From Malikia granosa (lineage in GTDB: Bacteria; Pseudomonadota; Gammaproteobacteria; Burkholderiales; Burkholderiaceae_C), in the NCBI RefSeq assembly GCF_002980595.1, contig NZ_PVLQ01000024.1, forward strand, positions 1 through 62,350: 62,350 nt of DNA, given 5' to 3'. A program made the translations under genes and the position numbers. This document shows positions 58,040 through 62,350 of this stretch, piece after piece. The notes beneath the pieces were generated by a model, which was not told where the DNA came from, did not search any database, and saw nothing but the letters and a program-made list of their open reading frames with translations. The first letter of the stretch is position 1. Every line of letters starts with the position of its first letter.

Positions 58040-59748
58040 CATCCGCCAGCGACGACTGGAAGCGTGGCGTCGTCTACCAGATCTACCCGCGCAGCTTCCA
58101 GGACAGCAACGGCGACGGCATCGGCGACCTGCCGGGCATCACCTCAAGGCTGGACTACCTGCAGCAGCTCGGCGTCGACCTGGTCTGGCTGTCGCCGGTC
58201 TATGCCTCGCCGCAGGACGACAACGGCTACGACATCAGCGACTACCGCGCCATCGCGCCGGAATTCGGCACCATGGCCGATTTCGAGCAGATGCTCGCCG
58301 CCATGCACGCGCGCGGCATCCGTCTAATGATGGACCTGGTCGTCAACCACAGCTCGGACGAGCACGAGTGGTTCCGCCAGGCGCGCAGCAGCCGCGACAA
58401 TCCCTACCACGACTACTACCTCTGGGCCGAGCCGAAGGCGGACGGCTCGCCACCGAACAACTGGGAGGCCGCCTTCCAGGGCTCGGTCTGGGAGTGGAAC
58501 CAGGCCACCGGCGAATACTACCTGCACATGTTCAGCAGGAAGCAGCCCGACCTCAACTGGGAAAACCCCAGGCTGCGCGCCGAGGTTTACGCGCTGATGC
58601 GCTTCTGGCTCGACAAGGGGGTCGACGGCTTTCGCATGGATGTCATCAACATGATCTCCAAGCCCTGGGCCGCCGACGGCAGCCTGCCCGACGCGCCGCT
58701 GGTGCGCGAAGGTTTCCTGCAGCCGTCCTTCGGCATGACCTGCAACGGTCCGCGCCTGCTCGAGTTCCTGCGCGAGATGCGGCGCGAGGTGCTCGACCAT
58801 TACGACACCATCACGGTCGGCGAGGCGCCGCTGGCAACCGTGCAGCAGGGCCGCGACATCACCCACCCCGAGACCGGCGCGCTCGACATGCTGTTCCAGT
58901 TCGAGCACATGGACCTCGACAGCGTGGGCGGCCATGTGATGGGCAAGTGGGCGGCCAGGCCGCTCGACCTGCGCGAGCTGAAACGCACCATGGGCCGCTG
59001 GCAGGACGAGCTACACGGTCGCGGCTGGAACAGCCTCTACCTGAGCAACCACGACCAGCCACGGCCAGTCTCGCGCTTCGGCGACGACGGCCGCTACCGG
59101 GTCGAATCGGCCAAGATGCTCGCGACCTGGCTGCACGGCATGCAGGGCACGCCCTACATCTACCAGGGCGAGGAGCTCGGCATGAGCAACGTCGCCTTCG
59201 AACGGATCGAGGACTACCGCGACATCGAGAGCCTGAACTTCCACCGCGTCGCCACCACCGAACGCGGCTGGACCCCGGAGCAGGCGCTGGCGGCCATCCA
59301 CACCAAGGGCCGCGACAACGCGCGCACGCCCATGCCCTGGGACGGCAGCGACCAGGCCGGCTTCAGCAGCGGCCGGCCCTGGATCGCGCTCCACCCGAAT
59401 GCTCCCGAGGTCAATGCCGCACAGGCGCTGGCCGACCCGAACTCGGTGTTCCACTACTACCGTGCGCTGATCGCGCTGCGCAAGCAGCTGCCGGTGCTGG
59501 TGGCGGGTCGCCACGAGCTGCTGCTGCCCGGGCATGAGCAGCTCTACGCCTACCTGCGCTGCCTGGACCAGCAGCGGCTGCTGGTGCTGTGCAACTTCGG
59601 CGCCGGCGAGCTGGCAGTCGAGCTGCCACCCGAGGTGGCCACCTGCCAGGCCGAGCGGCTGATCGGCAACTATCCCGAAGCCCAGCCGCTGGCCCTGGAA
59701 GGCCTGCGCTTGCGACCCTACGAGGCGCTGATGTGCTGGCTGCATTGA
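58036..59748 (+). CDS. Second GH13 alpha-glucosidase (oligo-1,6-glucosidase type)
   Basis: A 570-aa cytoplasmic GH13 enzyme: barrel start VVYQIYPRSFQDSNGDGIGD, nucleophile in DGFRMDVINMI (about residue 202), acid/base glutamate in TITVGEAPLA, third acid in LSNHDQPRPVSRFGDD. Domain motifs fit the oligo-1,6-glucosidase/trehalose-6-phosphate hydrolase/alpha-glucosidase (MalL/TreC) subgroup. It is a paralogue of AglA, with a nearly identical barrel start, and widens the range of alpha-glucosides hydrolysed. It is the last gene of the agl operon. Confidence 0.93.
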
Positions 59749-59858
59749 GCCGTGCGGGAGCCGGACTGGCGCATGGCATTGTTCGCGTTACGTAACCAGG
59801 CGCCCCCCGACTTGCTGGCCAGAATCGTGACAATTCCCTGATTTGATCGGGTTATTGC

Positions 59859-61220
59859 GTGCACCAGACCACCTCCACTGTCCGCCCCAGCCTGAACAAG
59901 GTGGCCGTGCCCATCGTGGGCGAGTTCATCCTGGGCATGAGCGTGGCACTGGCCGGGCTCTACCTGGCCTCGCACAGCTCGGACGCGGCGGCGGGCTCAT
60001 TCGGCCTGGTGCAGCAGGTGCTCGAGACCCTATTCGTGGTGTTCCGCGTGCTGGCCATCGGCCTGGGCGTGGTGGTCACGCAGCGCCTGGGCAGCGGCGA
60101 CGTCGAGCAGGCAAACCGGATTGCCCGCATGGCGCTGGGCGCGAGCAGCTGGGCCGGCGCCGCGGTCGCGCTGTGGCTGCTGCTGGGTGGCCGCCTGACG
60201 CTGGACATCCTGAACGCACCCGAGGAGCTCTGGCCAATGGCCACGCTCTACATGCTGCTGCTGGCGCCCTCGATGACGCTGGAGGCCTGCAACCTGAGCA
60301 TGGCGGCCGTGCTGCGCGCCCACCTGCACGCGCGCGAATCGCTGCTGATCATGGTCGCCATGCATGGCAGCCACCTGCTGCTGGCGGTGCCGCTGATGCG
60401 CGGCTGGGGCGACTGGGACGGCCTGGGACTCAACGGCTTCGCGCTGGCCTGGTTCCTCAGCCGCTGCCTGGGCCTGGCGCTGCACCTGTGGCTGTGGCGC
60501 AGCCGGATGCAGATCCGGCCCCAGGCGCGCGACTGGTGGCGGGTGCCGACCGAGCTGCTCTGGCCGGTGCTGCGCATCGGCCTGCCAGGCGCGGCGTCCG
60601 AGATGGTCTACCGCATCGGCTTCATGGTCTCGCTGTCGGCGGTGGCACGGCTCGGCGTGGCCGCGCTGGCGACGCATTCCTACGTGCTACAGACGCTCAA
60701 GTACGTGCTGATCATCAGCATGGCGATCGGCTGGGCCTGCGAGATCATGGTCGGCCGGCTGGTCGGTTCGGGCTCGCTGCGCGCGGCCGATGCCATGGTC
60801 AGGAAGGGGGTGCGCAACGGCATGCTGGCCTCGGGCGGCATCGCCCTGCTGGCCGCGCTGGCCGCGCCCTGGCTGATGCGCCTCTTCACGCGCGACCCGG
60901 CCATCATCGCGGCGGCGCAGACCCTGCTCTGGCTCTCGGTGCTGCTCGAGCTCGGCCGGGTCATGAACCTGGTCGTCCCCGGCGCGCTGCGCGCCAGCGG
61001 CGACATCCATTTTCCGCTGGTCAGCGGCATTCCCTCCCAGCTGCTGGTGCTCGGCCTGGGCTCCTACTGGCTCGGCCGCCAGTTCGGCCTGCCCGGCATC
61101 TGGATCGCCTATGTCGCCGACGAAGCCGTGCGCGGCGGCCTGATGTGGTGGCGCTGGCGCCGCCATGGTTGGTTGCCGCATGCCCGCCAGACCCTGCGCG
61201 CCTTGCGGCAGCGCTCCTGA
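59859..61220 (+). CDS. MATE-family multidrug efflux transporter
   Basis: A 453-aa inner-membrane protein with twelve predicted helices in two MatE repeats (GVVVTQRLGSGDVEQANRIA in the first, EIMVGRLVGSGSLRAADAMV in the second). It begins with GTG at 59859 and lies between the second glucosidase and glucokinase on the same strand. Exports cationic drugs or metabolites in exchange for protons or sodium; its substrate is unknown. Confidence 0.9.
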   Translation: MHQTTSTVRPSLNKVAVPIVGEFILGMSVALAGLYLASHSSDAAAGSFGLVQQVLETLFVVFRVLAIGLGVVVTQRLGSGDVEQANRIARMALGASSWAGAAVALWLLLGGRLTLDILNAPEELWPMATLYMLLLAPSMTLEACNLSMAAVLRAHLHARESLLIMVAMHGSHLLLAVPLMRGWGDWDGLGLNGFALAWFLSRCLGLALHLWLWRSRMQIRPQARDWWRVPTELLWPVLRIGLPGAASEMVYRIGFMVSLSAVARLGVAALATHSYVLQTLKYVLIISMAIGWACEIMVGRLVGSGSLRAADAMVRKGVRNGMLASGGIALLAALAAPWLMRLFTRDPAIIAAAQTLLWLSVLLELGRVMNLVVPGALRASGDIHFPLVSGIPSQLLVLGLGSYWLGRQFGLPGIWIAYVADEAVRGGLMWWRWRRHGWLPHARQTLRALRQRS

Positions 61221-61244
61221 ATCCCTTGCCTATCCGTTCTTGTC

Positions 61245-62243
61245 ATGGAAATCCTGCAACCTTCCCACCCTGCCGCCACGATGGCAGCCCCACGCCTGCT
61301 GGCCGACGTCGGCGGCACCAATGCCCGCTTTGCCTGGCAGGCCGCCGCTGGCGCGACCATCGAGGACCAGATCACCCTGCCTTGCGCCGACCACGAGTCG
61401 CTCGAGGCCGCGATCCTGGCCTACCTGGGGCGCATCGACCGGCCCCGGCCCCGGGTCTGCGCGATCGCGATCGCCAACCCGGTGCATGGCGACCGCATCC
61501 AGATGACCAACCACCACTGGTCGTTCTCGATCGACGCGCTGCAGCGCTCGCTCAGGCTAGAGCGGCTGCGCGTGCTCAACGACTTCACCGCGCTCGCGCT
61601 GGCCCTGCCGGGGCTGGCACCCGAACAGCTGGTCCAGGTCGGCGGCGGCCAGGCCATGCCCGGCACGGCGATCGGCTTGCTCGGGCCCGGCACCGGGCTC
61701 GGCGTCTCGGGCCTGCTGCCCGACGGCCGCGGCGGCTGGCTGCCGCTGCAAGGCGAGGGCGGCCATGTCAGCCTGGCCGCCACCACGCCGCGCGAGCAAG
61801 CGGTGGTCGGCTTCCTGAGCGAGCGCCATGGCCATGCCTCGGCCGAGCGCGCGATCAGCGGCATGGGGCTGGTCGACATCCACCGCGCGCTCTGCCTGGC
61901 CGATGGCGTGCCGCCCCCCGAAGGCTGGGAGGCCGCCCAGGTCAGCCAGGCCGCGCTGTCCGGCCAGGACGCGCGCTGCGCGGAAGCGCTGGCCATGATG
62001 TGCGCCTTCCTGGGCTCGGTCGCCGGCAACCTGGCGCTCACCCTCGGCGCCAAGGGGGGCATCTACATCGGTGGTGGCATCGTGCCGCGGCTGGGCGACT
62101 GGTTCCTGGGTTCGCCTTTCAGGGCCAGGTTCGAGGCCAAGGGGCGCTTCCAGCCCTACCTGGCCGGGATTCCGGTCTGGGTCATCAACGCCAGCCAGTC
62201 ACCGGCACTGGCCGGGGCGGCGGTGGCGCTGGAGCGGGACTGA
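61245..62243 (+). CDS. glk: Glucokinase (Glk family)
   Basis: Glk phosphorylates glucose, the product of the two glucosidases, to glucose 6-phosphate. The 332-aa protein has the ATP-binding LLADVGGTNARFAWQ (residues about 17-31), catalytic aspartate in VLNDFTALALAL, and the GLLGPGTGLGVSGLLPDG and GEGGHVSLAAT motifs. Belongs to the Glk rather than the ROK family. The start at 61245 is used; a shorter start at 61281 (MAAPRLL) is possible. The remaining 107 bases of the window show nothing. Confidence 0.94.
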   Translation: MEILQPSHPAATMAAPRLLADVGGTNARFAWQAAAGATIEDQITLPCADHESLEAAILAYLGRIDRPRPRVCAIAIANPVHGDRIQMTNHHWSFSIDALQRSLRLERLRVLNDFTALALALPGLAPEQLVQVGGGQAMPGTAIGLLGPGTGLGVSGLLPDGRGGWLPLQGEGGHVSLAATTPREQAVVGFLSERHGHASAERAISGMGLVDIHRALCLADGVPPPEGWEAAQVSQAALSGQDARCAEALAMMCAFLGSVAGNLALTLGAKGGIYIGGGIVPRLGDWFLGSPFRARFEAKGRFQPYLAGIPVWVINASQSPALAGAAVALERD

Positions 62244-62350
62244 GCCAGGCCAGCGGCTGGTCAGGCCGGACCTCTTGATCGACATTGCCGAGAATGGCTG
62301 CAAGGCCGCAAGGCCTGATGGCGGGCTGGGGGCCGGTGCGGCCGGTGCGG

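Overview
The window is GC-rich chromosomal DNA that reads like a free-living betaproteobacterium of the order Burkholderiales (Comamonadaceae or the Sphaerotilus/Leptothrix group would fit). This rests on codon usage, TRAP and ABC transporter content, and gene order; no rRNA or tRNA is present to confirm it. Nearly all of it is catabolic and transport operons for polyols, sugars and sugar acids, interrupted by a copper-resistance block and one long cobalamin operon.

Layout. (1) 1-4850: a LacI-type regulator with two palindromes before its start, the frameshifted tail of a second LacI-type gene facing it, an AraC-type regulator plus EamA exporter, and an 864-bp IS5-family element (IS427-like, TAA target duplication) next to a decayed Lrp/AsnC gene. 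(2) 4940-14563: myo-inositol use, with a ribose/inositol-type ABC transporter on the minus strand divergent from iolC (with a DUF2090 domain), iolD, iolE and iolB. A 9-bp tandem repeat sits between iolD and iolE. No inositol dehydrogenase (iolG) is present. (3) 14665-19874: a minus-strand copper module of a Met-rich secreted protein, a YncE-like propeller, a DUF2933 protein, an isoprenylcysteine-methyltransferase-like membrane protein, a CopA-type ATPase with YHS and heavy-metal-binding domains, and a DUF2789 protein. (4) 20448-23015: a LysR regulator divergent from mmsA (methylmalonate-semialdehyde dehydrogenase, the last step of inositol and valine breakdown). (5) 23125-27701: a TRAP transporter plus gluconokinase, divergent from a GntR/LacI regulator, with two identical palindromic operators between them.

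(6) 27727-35246: a glucose/mannose-type ABC transporter (gtsABC plus ATPase), an aldo/keto reductase, and a divergent TctD/TctE-like two-component system. (7) 35310-37671: a porin and a LacI regulator. Two GCAANCGNTTGC palindromes lie exactly 100 bp apart before the porin, and a third copy lies about 17 kb away before the aglEFGAK operon, which suggests one alpha-glucoside regulon. (8) 37800-49842: a cobalamin riboswitch followed by 15 tightly packed genes for cobalt uptake (cbiMNQO) and the early-cobalt-insertion corrin pathway, with a CbiX chelatase, a fused CbiET, a CbiG split into two genes, a small ferredoxin and cobA. (9) 49852-62243: an MFS transporter, hexR, aglEFGAK plus a second GH13 glucosidase, a MATE exporter and glucokinase.

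Taken together, the porin and the agl/gts transporters would import alpha-glucosides and glucose, two glucosidases would release glucose, Glk would phosphorylate it, and HexR would tune the Entner-Doudoroff side where gluconate (TRAP/GntK) also enters. Inositol enters through its own ABC system, passes the Iol steps and leaves through MmsA. I found no CRISPR array, prophage, tRNA, rRNA or replication origin. The most unusual items are the Met-rich/propeller/DUF2933/methyltransferase copper module, the shared porin-agl operator architecture, and the exact gene complement of the cobalamin operon.
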